Of a stretch of 64,000 bases of DNA, positions 51,562-60,164 are shown piece by piece. Each line of letters opens with the position of its first letter. Position 1 is the stretch's first letter. The notes below the pieces were generated by a model. The model saw only the letters and a list, made by a program, of their open reading frames with translations, was not told the DNA's origin and ran no database searches. The position numbers and the translations under genes were made by a program. The DNA lies in NCBI RefSeq assembly GCF_042646065.1, contig NZ_JBHRTA010000062.1:124001-188000 (forward strand), written 5' to 3'. Source of the DNA: Parapedobacter deserti (lineage in GTDB: Bacteria > Bacteroidota > Bacteroidia > Sphingobacteriales > Sphingobacteriaceae).

Positions 51562-53313
51562 CTACTCCGCCGCTTCCCTTACGAACCTTCTTAGCCCCGC
51601 CACAATGCTTTTGGCGACCGCTTCCTGAAAGCCGGTATCCAGCAGCCGCTCCTCGTCTGCCGGATTGGAAAGGAAAGCCACCTCCACCAACGCCGACGGA
51701 AATTCAGTTGGCGCATTAAGAATGAAATTGAATCCGCCTACATTGCCGAAGTCTTCCATATCCAGCTTCAGCATCTCTGAATGAATGTATTGTGACAACG
51801 GTCGATAAGCTTGATGGCGGTAGTATGTAGAGGTGCCCTGCACGAGTGGGTTCCGTGAAGCGTTGCAATGGATGCTCACCAAGATATCCGGGTCCGCTTC
51901 CCGGAGCATCGCCAGGCGGTTAGTGTTGCCGACCAAGCGGTCGTCCCTGCGTGTCATGATCACCGTGGCGCCAGCCTCCTCCAGCGCAGCCCGCAGTTTG
52001 AGGGCCATCGACAGGTTGAGCGCTTTCTCCAACACCCCGGTCATGCCCTTTGCTCCCAGGTTACTGCCACCATGCCCTGCATCCACGGCTACCCGCAGCC
52101 GGCGGAGGGAGTGCGAAGCGGGCGACGGTTTTACCCGAATAACGAGTTGTCGGCCGTGGTAGCCCACATCATATCCCCACAGCTGCTTGTCCTTCAATTC
52201 GATGTATACTCGGAATATATCTTTGCTGGCCTGTTCGTACCAGACGTTTCGGATAGCCATAAGGCCCTCTTTCTGCGTAATCCAGTTGCTGTTTGACACG
52301 GCACCGTAGATGTCTATGACGATGCGCGTGGGATCATGCTGCACCGTGGCCGTATACGGTAGCCGCTCATTTAGGCCGATCCTGACAAAATCATCCGCGC
52401 TGTCCGAATACACAGACCAGCTTTCCGTCAGCGAATATGGCCGAAAATGCACACCCTTCTGCAAGCTTAGCTGGTTTTCCGGTACATAAGCTTGTACCTG
52501 TTCTGCCAACCTGACCCGGTACATATTGCTCATTTTACCGGTCACCTCCAATTTAACCGACCTATCGAGGTATCCCATTTTGGCTCCACCCAAGCGGCCG
52601 GTTCCCAACCCATAGTACAAGGGCGTTTGATGGCCTACGGTAAGCGCCGTCAATGAGTGGGGCTGGCTTAGCACGGTAATCTGCTCGTTGCTTTCAGCCA
52701 CCACCACCGTTCCGGTGGTCCGGTCACGCAGCCGGAACAAGATCGGCTCGTTGTTAAACGTATCGGAGGACCGTACGGTATACTCACCGCGATAGATACC
52801 CGCAACCCCAGTGCCAGCCGTATCCGCCTCGAACAGCGGAATATCCTTGTAGAAAAAGGCTTCATTTCCCGGCGTGGCCTTCATCTCCACCTGTAGCAGG
52901 TCGCCCGGCATCAGCCAAAGCGCACCGCCCGGAAACACGCGCACCTGATCAATGGCGAAACCTTGCGTCGGCTGCGGCGGGCGCGGCTTTTCATAAACAA
53001 CTACCATGCGCTTGCGCAACGTGTCGCGGCCGGCAATATGCATAACATGCAGCTCGTTGAGACCTTCCTGAAGGGGTACGGAGGCTGCGAAAGCGCCTGT
53101 GCTGTATACCCTTAATGCATCGCCATTAACAAAAAGAACCGAGGCTGGGTCTGTCAAACCCTTGAAGTAAACAAGCGGCTCGAAAACGGTACTGCTATCC
53201 TTATCCGGAGAGCTTATCTTTAGCATGGAATGCTGTCCAATAACAAAATGCGGAGCCGTCAGCATTGCTAACATTATCGAACAATAGCGGCATATGCTTA
53301 GGACCATACACAT
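51562..53313 (-). CDS. N-acetylmuramoyl-L-alanine amidase (Amidase_3) with N-terminal binding domains
   Basis: Cleaves the bond between MurNAc and L-Ala, freeing the glycan from its peptides. 583 residues with a signal peptide (cleavage near VIGQ). The C-terminal zinc domain has VAVDAGHGGSNLG (His, about residue 411), GVLEKALN (Glu), SIHCNAS (His, about 481) and the catalytic Glu in VEVAFLSN (about 545). The N-terminal 380 residues contain Ig-like and SH3/AMIN-like parts, which may bind glycan. It is the first gene of the murein locus, with the TGCATGTT site in front. It differs from cell-division amidases by its long N-terminus. Confidence 0.93.
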   Translation of the reverse strand: MCMVLSICRYCSIMLAMLTAPHFVIGQHSMLKISSPDKDSSTVFEPLVYFKGLTDPASVLFVNGDALRVYSTGAFAASVPLQEGLNELHVMHIAGRDTLRKRMVVVYEKPRPPQPTQGFAIDQVRVFPGGALWLMPGDLLQVEMKATPGNEAFFYKDIPLFEADTAGTGVAGIYRGEYTVRSSDTFNNEPILFRLRDRTTGTVVVAESNEQITVLSQPHSLTALTVGHQTPLYYGLGTGRLGGAKMGYLDRSVKLEVTGKMSNMYRVRLAEQVQAYVPENQLSLQKGVHFRPYSLTESWSVYSDSADDFVRIGLNERLPYTATVQHDPTRIVIDIYGAVSNSNWITQKEGLMAIRNVWYEQASKDIFRVYIELKDKQLWGYDVGYHGRQLVIRVKPSPASHSLRRLRVAVDAGHGGSNLGAKGMTGVLEKALNLSMALKLRAALEEAGATVIMTRRDDRLVGNTNRLAMLREADPDILVSIHCNASRNPLVQGTSTYYRHQAYRPLSQYIHSEMLKLDMEDFGNVGGFNFILNAPTEFPSALVEVAFLSNPADEERLLDTGFQEAVAKSIVAGLRRFVREAAE

Positions 53314-53366
53314 CGTATCTTCATTTTCCTTCCCGGCTTTATTGCAGGGCTTAATTGGTTAAGGTG

Positions 53367-53411
53367 CAAGTATACGCAAAAAATAAAACCGAATGCATGT
53401 TTGTGCACGAT
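53367..53411 (-). promoter_or_regulatory. Amidase promoter -7 box with TGCATGTT operator
   Basis: TATACTTG (minus, 53367-53374) lies 54 bases before the amidase ATG. TGCATGTT-TG-TGCACGAT (plus strand, 53394-53411) starts 20 bases upstream of the box, at the missing -33 position, as at the namZ promoter. A half site ACATGCAGC is at 53445-53453. Confidence 0.6.
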
Positions 53412-53589
53412 TTATAAAAATATTGCAGAATAAAATCTTGGATAACATGCAGCATTCAGCGGGTCTATCAGCAAACTCGTGCCTTCGCGGGGGGGCTAGC
53501 GCGACCAGGGAGTATAAATTTTTTACATTAAAAAATATTTATTTACGAAAAATAGGTAACTTTACGTATATAATTAAATTGCAAGCATT

Positions 53590-54840
53590 ATGAAAAGACT
53601 GGCATTGATCATGCTCCTCCTGCCCTGTATAGCGCTGGCGCAGCAAGAAAGTGGAACACACTTCGAACACGGCTTGACGTGGGCGCAGATAAAAGAAAAA
53701 GCTAAACAGGAGAACAAATACCTGTTCCTCGATTGCTATACCACTTGGTGCGGCCCATGCAAATACATGACGAATAACATTTTCCCGCAGCCCAAAGTCG
53801 GCGAGTTTTTCAATAAGAACTTCGTCAATGCGAAAGTCCAAATGGATAAGACAGACGCCGATTCTGACGAGGTCAAAAGTTGGTATGATGATGCCGATGG
53901 CATCGCGAAAACTTATAATGTACGGGCATATCCCACGTTCCTCATATTTTCTCCCGAAGGTGAGTTGGTGCACCGCATCGTAGGTGGGGGTGAGGCCGAC
54001 CAGTTCATTGCGCGAGCAGAAAAAGCATTAAATCCTGAAACGCAATTCTACACGCAATTACGGGCTTATGAGGCCGGAAAAAAAACACCCGAGTTTCTTA
54101 AGAACCTGGCCACCGCTGCTATGGACGCCTATGAACAGCAAAAGGCATCGGAGCTTGCCAACGAATACCTCAGCACGCAGGCTGACCTGTATACCAAGGA
54201 AAACCTCGAGTTTTTAGCGCAATTTACCCAAGACAGCAAAAGCAAAGGATTTGAAATCATGTTGAATGAGCGTGACAAAGTAGATGCTGTGCTCGGTGAG
54301 GGTACCGCAGCTAAGAAGGTCGTGAGTATCGTAATGCGCGAAGACGTCTATCCAAACATCCCCCGCGATTACAACGTCAACTTGGATTCGCTGAAAGGAG
54401 CCGTGACGGCCAAATACCCATCCGTTGACCTGGACGAACCCTTCTCCCTGATGACCGTTCAGCTATATCAAGCAAAAAAGGACTGGGCCAGTTTCCAGCC
54501 TGCAGTGGTCGAGTACATGAATAAATACGGCAGCAACGTCAATGCCGGCCAACTGAATGCCTTTGCATGGGCCGTTTTTGAAAACTGCGAAGATATCGAC
54601 TGCGTTAAAGAAGCGCTGGCATGGAGCAAACGCAGCGTCGACGACACCGAGGGGAAAACGCCTGCCTTTATGGATACCTATGCGAACCTTTTGTACAAGA
54701 CCGGCGATACCGAGCAGGCTATCGCGTGGCAGCAAAAAGCTATCGATGCGGTAGAAGGAGAGGAAAAGGCCAACTATCAGGCGACGTTGGATAAGATGAA
54801 AAAAGGTGAAAAAACCTGGCCCGAAGGAAACAACGAATAA
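53590..54840 (+). CDS. Periplasmic thioredoxin-family protein
   Basis: A 416-residue exported protein, signal MKRLALIMLLLPCIALAQ. The thioredoxin fold is at residues 25-145 with the active site CYTTWCGPCKYM (CGPC about residues 54-57) and the cis-Pro in YNVRAYPTFLIFSPEG. The C-terminal 260 residues are helical with TPR-like repeats (KTPAFMDTYANLLYKTGDTEQAIAWQQKAID) and may bind a partner. It is divergent from the amidase, sharing a 276-base gap, and ends in a strong terminator. A link to the murein locus is not shown. Confidence 0.88.
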   Translation: MKRLALIMLLLPCIALAQQESGTHFEHGLTWAQIKEKAKQENKYLFLDCYTTWCGPCKYMTNNIFPQPKVGEFFNKNFVNAKVQMDKTDADSDEVKSWYDDADGIAKTYNVRAYPTFLIFSPEGELVHRIVGGGEADQFIARAEKALNPETQFYTQLRAYEAGKKTPEFLKNLATAAMDAYEQQKASELANEYLSTQADLYTKENLEFLAQFTQDSKSKGFEIMLNERDKVDAVLGEGTAAKKVVSIVMREDVYPNIPRDYNVNLDSLKGAVTAKYPSVDLDEPFSLMTVQLYQAKKDWASFQPAVVEYMNKYGSNVNAGQLNAFAWAVFENCEDIDCVKEALAWSKRSVDDTEGKTPAFMDTYANLLYKTGDTEQAIAWQQKAIDAVEGEEKANYQATLDKMKKGEKTWPEGNNE

Positions 54841-54862
54841 CCGGGCAATCGGTACTCATATG

Positions 54863-54896
54863 AAAAATCGGAGGTCGGCCAACCTTCGATTTTTTT
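54863..54896 (+). terminator. Intrinsic terminator of the thioredoxin-family gene
   Basis: AAAAATCG pairs with CGATTTTT and the stem goes on through a G-T pair and AGGT/ACCT to 13 pairs with a 6-base loop, followed by a T run. This is a strong Rho-independent terminator just before murF. Confidence 0.85.
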
Positions 54897-54918
54897 GTAT
54901 TTTGCCTATACTTGCACC

Positions 54919-56220
54919 ATGGAGCCTTCAGCGATATATCCTTACTTTCTCAAGCACCCTGCGATAAGCACCGACAGCCGGAATATACAGCCCGGTAGCA
55001 TATTCTTCGCGCTTAAAGGTGGAAATTTCAACGGCAATGCATTTGCCGCGGACGCGCTTGAAAGGGGTGCAGCTTATGCCGTCATCGACGAGCCGCAGTA
55101 CCAGCAAGACGAGCGCTTCCTGCTTGTCGCCAATGTACTGACCGCGCTCCAGCACCTCGCCCGCCATCACCGCGCACAACTCCAGATTCCAATCATCGGC
55201 ATCACAGGCACTAACGGAAAAACTACCACAAAAGAACTGATACATGCTGTGTTGTCGCAAAACTTCAATACGTACGCAACCAAAGGCAACCTCAACAACC
55301 ACATCGGCGTACCTGTTACCATCCTCTCCATCACACCGGAAACCGAGATTGCTGTTGTGGAGATGGGTGCAAACCATCTCGGTGAAATCGCATTTCTTTG
55401 CTCCATTGCACAGCCGACTCACGGGTTGATTACCAATGTGGGCAAAGCCCATTTGGAGGGGTTCGGCAGCTTTGAAGGGGTCAAGCGCACCAAAGGGGAG
55501 CTGTATGACCACCTGGCTGAGCGCAACGGTACGCTGTTTCTTCAACACGACAATCCTTTCCTCCGCGAAATGGCAGCCAGCCGAAATATCCAGCATGTGG
55601 TTAACTATGGCTTTTCGTCAGAAAACGACGTATATGGTGAACTCATCAGCGCCGGCGCGCTGCTCGAAGTCGAGTGGTCAACCAAATCGGATGCTGCACG
55701 CCACAGGGTGGCCACTCACCTGACAGGCGCTTACAATACCGAAAATATCCTTGCTGCCATCTGCATCGGGCTTTACTTCGATATGTCGCCGGCCGACATC
55801 AACCGTGGGGTATCCGCATATATTCCTACAAATAACCGATCACAGCTTACCAAAACCGCCAATAACACGGTGATCTGCGACTATTACAACGCCAACGCTA
55901 GCAGTATGGCGGCAGCATTGTCGAACATGCAGGCACTTGATGCAGTTAAAAAAGTGGTGATTCTGGGCGATATGTTCGAGTTGGGTGATGAATCGTATAC
56001 CGAACATGGCCGCGTGGTAAGACAAGCGCTGGAGATGGCTGTGCACCGTGTCATTTTTGTTGGCGAAGCGTTTTTCCAGCACCGGTGCGAAGGCGCTGAG
56101 TTTTATCAGGCAACAGACGATGCGATAGCAGCGTTGGTACGCCAGCCCATCACTGATGCATTGATCTTACTGAAGGCGTCGCGGGGTATGACTTTCGAAA
56201 AGCTCATAGACAGCCTGTAG
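54919..56220 (+). CDS. murF: UDP-N-acetylmuramoyl-tripeptide--D-alanyl-D-alanine ligase
   Basis: MurF adds D-Ala-D-Ala to the UDP-MurNAc tripeptide in the cytoplasm. I use ATG 54919 (MEPSAIYPYFLKHP), 433 residues; an upstream TTG adds only 8. N-terminal substrate domain with STDSRNIQPGSIFFALKG, the ATP loop GITGTNGKTTTKELIH (about residue 98), GANHLGEI, and the C-terminal domain with VILGDMFELGDES and LLKASRGMTFEKL. It stands outside the division cluster, alone behind a terminator, as is often seen in Bacteroidota. Confidence 0.96.
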   Translation: MEPSAIYPYFLKHPAISTDSRNIQPGSIFFALKGGNFNGNAFAADALERGAAYAVIDEPQYQQDERFLLVANVLTALQHLARHHRAQLQIPIIGITGTNGKTTTKELIHAVLSQNFNTYATKGNLNNHIGVPVTILSITPETEIAVVEMGANHLGEIAFLCSIAQPTHGLITNVGKAHLEGFGSFEGVKRTKGELYDHLAERNGTLFLQHDNPFLREMAASRNIQHVVNYGFSSENDVYGELISAGALLEVEWSTKSDAARHRVATHLTGAYNTENILAAICIGLYFDMSPADINRGVSAYIPTNNRSQLTKTANNTVICDYYNANASSMAAALSNMQALDAVKKVVILGDMFELGDESYTEHGRVVRQALEMAVHRVIFVGEAFFQHRCEGAEFYQATDDAIAALVRQPITDALILLKASRGMTFEKLIDSL

Positions 56221-56245
56221 CTGCTGTTCGCTACCGCACATCAGG

Positions 56246-56261
56246 TGTCCGATATCGGACA
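56246..56261. promoter_or_regulatory. Perfect 16-base palindrome upstream of the efflux pair
   Basis: TGTCCGATATCGGACA is exactly self-complementary and lies 52 bases before a sigma-54-like element. This is the form of an enhancer site for an NtrC-type activator. As an alternative it could be a weak terminator hairpin of murF, which ends 25 bases earlier. Confidence 0.5.
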
Positions 56262-56312
56262 GTTTTCTTCACAAACAAGCCGCAACAAGCTGTACTAAAA
56301 GACATTGCATTT

Positions 56313-56328
56313 TTGGCACGACATTGTA
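56313..56328 (+). promoter_or_regulatory. Sigma-54-like promoter element (imperfect)
   Basis: TTGGCACG (56313-56320) equals the -24 part of the sigma-54 consensus. TTGTA (56324-56328) resembles the -12 part but is one base too close and has GT in place of GC. The call is therefore only a candidate. Confidence 0.35.
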
Positions 56329-56453
56329 TGAATCGTGGTTGATCGACGGCGGCAGCAACGTGACCGTTAACGGCCCATCATATCGTATAAGACATGAACA
56401 ACGGAATCGGGACGGCTGAGAGCCGACCACGGAAAGCAGTTAGCAGTAACAAC

Positions 56454-57707
56454 ATGGACAGAGCATTACCAAAAAAAAGATGGAACAGTAAACGTATTAC
56501 GATGGTTGCTGGCGGGGCGGCTATATTAGCGTTGATTTTTGCCAGCTATTATTTTACTTCCGGAAACTCCCGCCTCAACGTCGACGCCGAACGTATTACC
56601 GTATCCGAGGTGAAAGAAGATTCCTTCCGCGAATTCATACCGGTAAACGGCAATGTGCTGCCTATCACCAGCATTTTCCTGGATGCTTCCGAAGGAGGGC
56701 GCGTGGAAGAAAAATTTGTTGAAGACGGTGCACATCTTAAAAAAGGTGATCCCATCATGCGGCTTTCAAATACCAACCTCGAGCTGAGCCTGGTTGGTCA
56801 AGAAACACAGGTGTATAACAACCTTACGCAGGTTCAGATTGCCGAAAACAATGCCATTCAAACGTCTATTGCCAACCGAAACCAGATGGCCGACGTCGAA
56901 AATGGGCTGAAAGAGGCGAAACGGATATACGACCTGAACAAAAGGTTATACGAACAAAAAGCCATCGGCTCGCAAGAGTTTGAACAGGCGAAAAACAACT
57001 ACGATTACCAGGTTCAACGGGTTAAGCTCACACGGGAAAATATCCACCAAGACTCTATCCGCAGCGCGCAATCACTTGAGCAGAATAAACGGTTGTATGA
57101 AAGCGGGATGTCCGCGCTTGCCCTGATGCGCCGAAAGGTGGAAGATCTCATTATCCGCGCTCCGGTAGATGGCCAGCTCACCTCGTTCGATGCCGAAATC
57201 GGCCAAAGCAAAGCTGCCGGCGAACGCCTTGGCCAAATCGATGTACTAACGGGTTTCAAAGTCCGCGCAGATATCGATGAGCACTATATTTCGCGCATCT
57301 ATCCCGATCTCGAAGGTGACTTCAACTTTGCCGGCAGGAGCTACAAATTAGTTATCAGAAAAGTGTATACACAAGTGACCAATGGGCGTTTCCAAGTAGA
57401 CATGGAATTTATAAATGAGGTTCCAGAAGGCATCCGGCGGGGTCAGACGCTGCAGATTCGCCTCGCCCTCAGCGATGAAACCAAAGCCATCCTATTGGCT
57501 AAGGGCGGCTTTTACCAGCAAACCGGCGGCAACTGGGTGTTCAAGCTTACCGAAGACGGCAAATCGGCGTACCGGGTGGACGTACAGCTTGGGCGGCAGA
57601 ATCCTGACTACTATGAAGTGATCAGCGGATTGGAGCCGGGCGATAAAGTCGTAACGTCGAGTTATGAAACCTACGACCGGGTGCAGGAACTGAATATACG
57701 GAATTAG
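56454..57707 (+). CDS. HlyD/MFP-type efflux periplasmic adaptor
   Basis: Membrane-fusion protein linking an inner-membrane transporter to an outer-membrane channel. I use ATG 56454 (MDRALPKKRWNSKRI), 418 residues; the ATG at 56394 adds 20 residues of doubtful coding value. One N-terminal TM helix (about residues 17-35) is followed by a split lipoyl/barrel-sandwich domain (GRVEEKFVEDGAHLKKGDPIMRLSN), a coiled coil (about residues 110-230) and DLIIRAPVDGQLTSF. It ends with GLEPGDKVVTSSYETYD. The permease follows 18 bases later. No ATPase or outer-membrane channel gene is present in the window. Confidence 0.93.
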   Translation: MDRALPKKRWNSKRITMVAGGAAILALIFASYYFTSGNSRLNVDAERITVSEVKEDSFREFIPVNGNVLPITSIFLDASEGGRVEEKFVEDGAHLKKGDPIMRLSNTNLELSLVGQETQVYNNLTQVQIAENNAIQTSIANRNQMADVENGLKEAKRIYDLNKRLYEQKAIGSQEFEQAKNNYDYQVQRVKLTRENIHQDSIRSAQSLEQNKRLYESGMSALALMRRKVEDLIIRAPVDGQLTSFDAEIGQSKAAGERLGQIDVLTGFKVRADIDEHYISRIYPDLEGDFNFAGRSYKLVIRKVYTQVTNGRFQVDMEFINEVPEGIRRGQTLQIRLALSDETKAILLAKGGFYQQTGGNWVFKLTEDGKSAYRVDVQLGRQNPDYYEVISGLEPGDKVVTSSYETYDRVQELNIRN

Positions 57708-57725
57708 AATGACACCTAAAACGCA

Positions 57726-60104
57726 ATGATCCGCAACTACATCAAAACAGCTTTTCGTACGCTTGTTAATAACAAGTCGTATTCGGCAATCAACATCGTC
57801 GGCCTGGCCGTAAGCCTTTCCACTGCGATCCTTATCCTGTTATGGGTATGGGATGAGCTCAGCTTCGACAGCATGCACAGCAAGAGCGACCGGATTTACC
57901 AGTTGTCGACTACGTTTGACATCACCTCTGCTAATGTCTGGCGCGTGGGCCCGCCGCCATTGGCCGTTTTCGGTAGCACAGAAATACCGGGAATCGAAGC
58001 TGCCTGCCGGTTCAGCAACAGCAATGCGACCATCCTTAAATCCGGTGACAATCGCAAATTCAATGAGGCGGGGCTGAATGTAGACAGCTCCTTCTTTCAG
58101 TTGTTTGATTTCCCACTATTGCAAGGCAATCCGCAGCAGCCCTTCCCGGACAAGAACTCCATCATTTTGTCCCGGACATTGGCGGAAAAATATTTCGGGA
58201 GCCAAGACCCCATGGGCCAGACCGTTCAAGTCAACCTTGATGGACCCAATGCCGCTGTTAGGCAAAGTTGCCGCGTAGTGGGTGTTATGGGAGACATTCC
58301 CCTCAATTCGTCTTTCGATGCGGATTTCCTCTTGCCTTTCGCTTTGCTCGAAGACCAGGTTGCTGGCGGTCTGAGCGAACAGTGGGGCAACTTCGGCTAT
58401 CCTACTTATTTTTTGCTTGAAGCGCATGCCAATCCGAATACGGTAGAAAAACAGCTTGCCGATATCCACCGAGCCAATAACGAGGCGGACATTTTCAAAA
58501 CACTGGTGTACCTGCTTCAACCGCTCAAAGATGTCCACCTTTACAACGCAAAAGGAGAAGATGCGGGTATGCAGCAGGTACGGATTTTTGCGCTCATAGC
58601 TGGCATTATCCTGCTTATTGCTTGCATCAACTACGTCAACCTGGTCACCGCACGATCGACGCGTCGAAGCAAGGAAGTCAGTGTACGGAAAGTCGTCGGT
58701 GCGGGGCGCCAGCATCTATTTTGGCAATTCATAAGCGAATCCCTAGTCGTGTTTCTCATTGCCACGGTGTTGGCGATCGGCATTACCTACGCAGCTATGC
58801 CGCTTTACAATATCCTGTCGGGAAAGGAGATGATCTTTAGCCTCGTAGATTCCCGTGTTTGGCTGCTGTTTGGAGGCACGCTGCTCGTGATCGTATTACT
58901 GGCTGGTATCTATCCGGCCTTGATGCTTTCTACCTTCCAGCCCGCTCAGGCCTTAAAAGGCATCCTGCCCGGCATTGGCAAAAACAATGGCTTCCGCCGA
59001 GCGCTGGTCGTGGTGCAGTTTAGCTGTTCGATTGTCCTCATTATCGCTACCATCATCATCAGCCGGCAACTCGACTACGTCCGCAACAAGGAACTGGGGT
59101 ACGACAAAGAAAACGTGTTCTTCTTTAACCAACGCAACTTCCTGGAACGGTTTGATGCCGTCCGCACCGAACTGGAGCAACAACCGGGCATCTTGGGCGT
59201 ATCAGCGGCGAGCGGAAACATCAGCAACATCGGCAACGGAACCGGCGACATCGAGTGGGAAGGGAAGCCGGCAAACATGGCTAATTTCATGATCAACTTC
59301 ATGTCGGTAGATCACAAATTCTTGGACGTAATGGGTTTGCAGCTTGCTGCCGGACGAGCCTTCACCGGAACTCCTGCCGACTCCAATTACATCCTGCTCA
59401 ACGAAACCGCGGTGAAACAAATGGAGCTCGAAGAACCGGTGGTTGGCAAGTCTATCTCCTTCCGCAATAACGCGCGAACCGTCGCTGGCGTAATCAAAGA
59501 TTTTCATTTCAACAACCTGAAGCTACCCATCGGCCCATGCGTGTTCTCTGTAGACCGCAACATCCCATTGGCTGGCATGTATGTACGAACCTCTGGCGAC
59601 GGGGCCGATCAAGCGATTGCCGCCGTCAACAAGCTCTGGCAGCAATACAACGGAGAATTCGGGTTCGACTATCAGTTCATGGACGAATCATTCGACAAAC
59701 TGTACAAAAGTGACATTCAGGCAGGCAGGCTGTTCAATGTCTTCGCTGGTATCGCTATTTTGATCTCCTGTCTCGGCCTGTTCGGCCTTGTCACTTACAC
59801 CGCCGAAACAAAAGTGAAGGAAATCGGTATCCGAAAAACGTTGGGGGCCAGCGTAGCCAACATTGTACTCTTAATATCCAAAGACTTTCTTAAGCTGGTC
59901 GGTATTTCGTTTTTAATCGCTTTCCCGCTTGGCTGGTGGATGATGAACAAATGGCTGGATAATTACGTATACCGCACCGATATCGAATGGTGGATGTTTG
60001 CCGTGGCGGGATTCGCCGCGTTTGTCATTGCAGCCCTCACGGTCTGTGGCAAATCGCTACGCGCTGCACAAGAGAATCCGATCAGGGCGATCAGGACGGA
60101 GTGA
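57726..60104 (+). CDS. MacB/FtsX-type ABC transporter permease
   Basis: A 792-residue inner-membrane protein with two MacB_PCD periplasmic domains and two FtsX-type permease units. It starts MIRNYIKTAFRTLVNNKSYSAINIVGLAVSL, the signature of Bacteroidota permeases. TM segments lie near 20-42, 283-305, 333-355, 378-400, 425-447, 673-695, 725-747 and 760-782. The cytoplasmic loop TRRSKEVSVRKVVGAGRQHL and its repeat VKEIGIRKTLGASVANI are the coupling sites to an ATPase. Together with the adaptor it suggests an MacAB-like export system of unknown cargo. Confidence 0.93.
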   Translation: MIRNYIKTAFRTLVNNKSYSAINIVGLAVSLSTAILILLWVWDELSFDSMHSKSDRIYQLSTTFDITSANVWRVGPPPLAVFGSTEIPGIEAACRFSNSNATILKSGDNRKFNEAGLNVDSSFFQLFDFPLLQGNPQQPFPDKNSIILSRTLAEKYFGSQDPMGQTVQVNLDGPNAAVRQSCRVVGVMGDIPLNSSFDADFLLPFALLEDQVAGGLSEQWGNFGYPTYFLLEAHANPNTVEKQLADIHRANNEADIFKTLVYLLQPLKDVHLYNAKGEDAGMQQVRIFALIAGIILLIACINYVNLVTARSTRRSKEVSVRKVVGAGRQHLFWQFISESLVVFLIATVLAIGITYAAMPLYNILSGKEMIFSLVDSRVWLLFGGTLLVIVLLAGIYPALMLSTFQPAQALKGILPGIGKNNGFRRALVVVQFSCSIVLIIATIIISRQLDYVRNKELGYDKENVFFFNQRNFLERFDAVRTELEQQPGILGVSAASGNISNIGNGTGDIEWEGKPANMANFMINFMSVDHKFLDVMGLQLAAGRAFTGTPADSNYILLNETAVKQMELEEPVVGKSISFRNNARTVAGVIKDFHFNNLKLPIGPCVFSVDRNIPLAGMYVRTSGDGADQAIAAVNKLWQQYNGEFGFDYQFMDESFDKLYKSDIQAGRLFNVFAGIAILISCLGLFGLVTYTAETKVKEIGIRKTLGASVANIVLLISKDFLKLVGISFLIAFPLGWWMMNKWLDNYVYRTDIEWWMFAVAGFAAFVIAALTVCGKSLRAAQENPIRAIRTE

Positions 60105-60164
60105 TAATTGCCGGAAGGATAATTGCCAGCAGCGTAGTTATGACCGCAGCATGAATTATCTGCC

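Noticed and set aside
53314..53589. Small RNA gene in the gap between amidase and thioredoxin genes
   Set aside because: The DNA is AT-rich with operator sites and a GC patch (cgggggggc), but no stable stem with a terminator could be found.
54928..55596. Minus-strand frame of 222 codons
   Set aside because: Antisense to murF, which has an intact ATP loop and family order.
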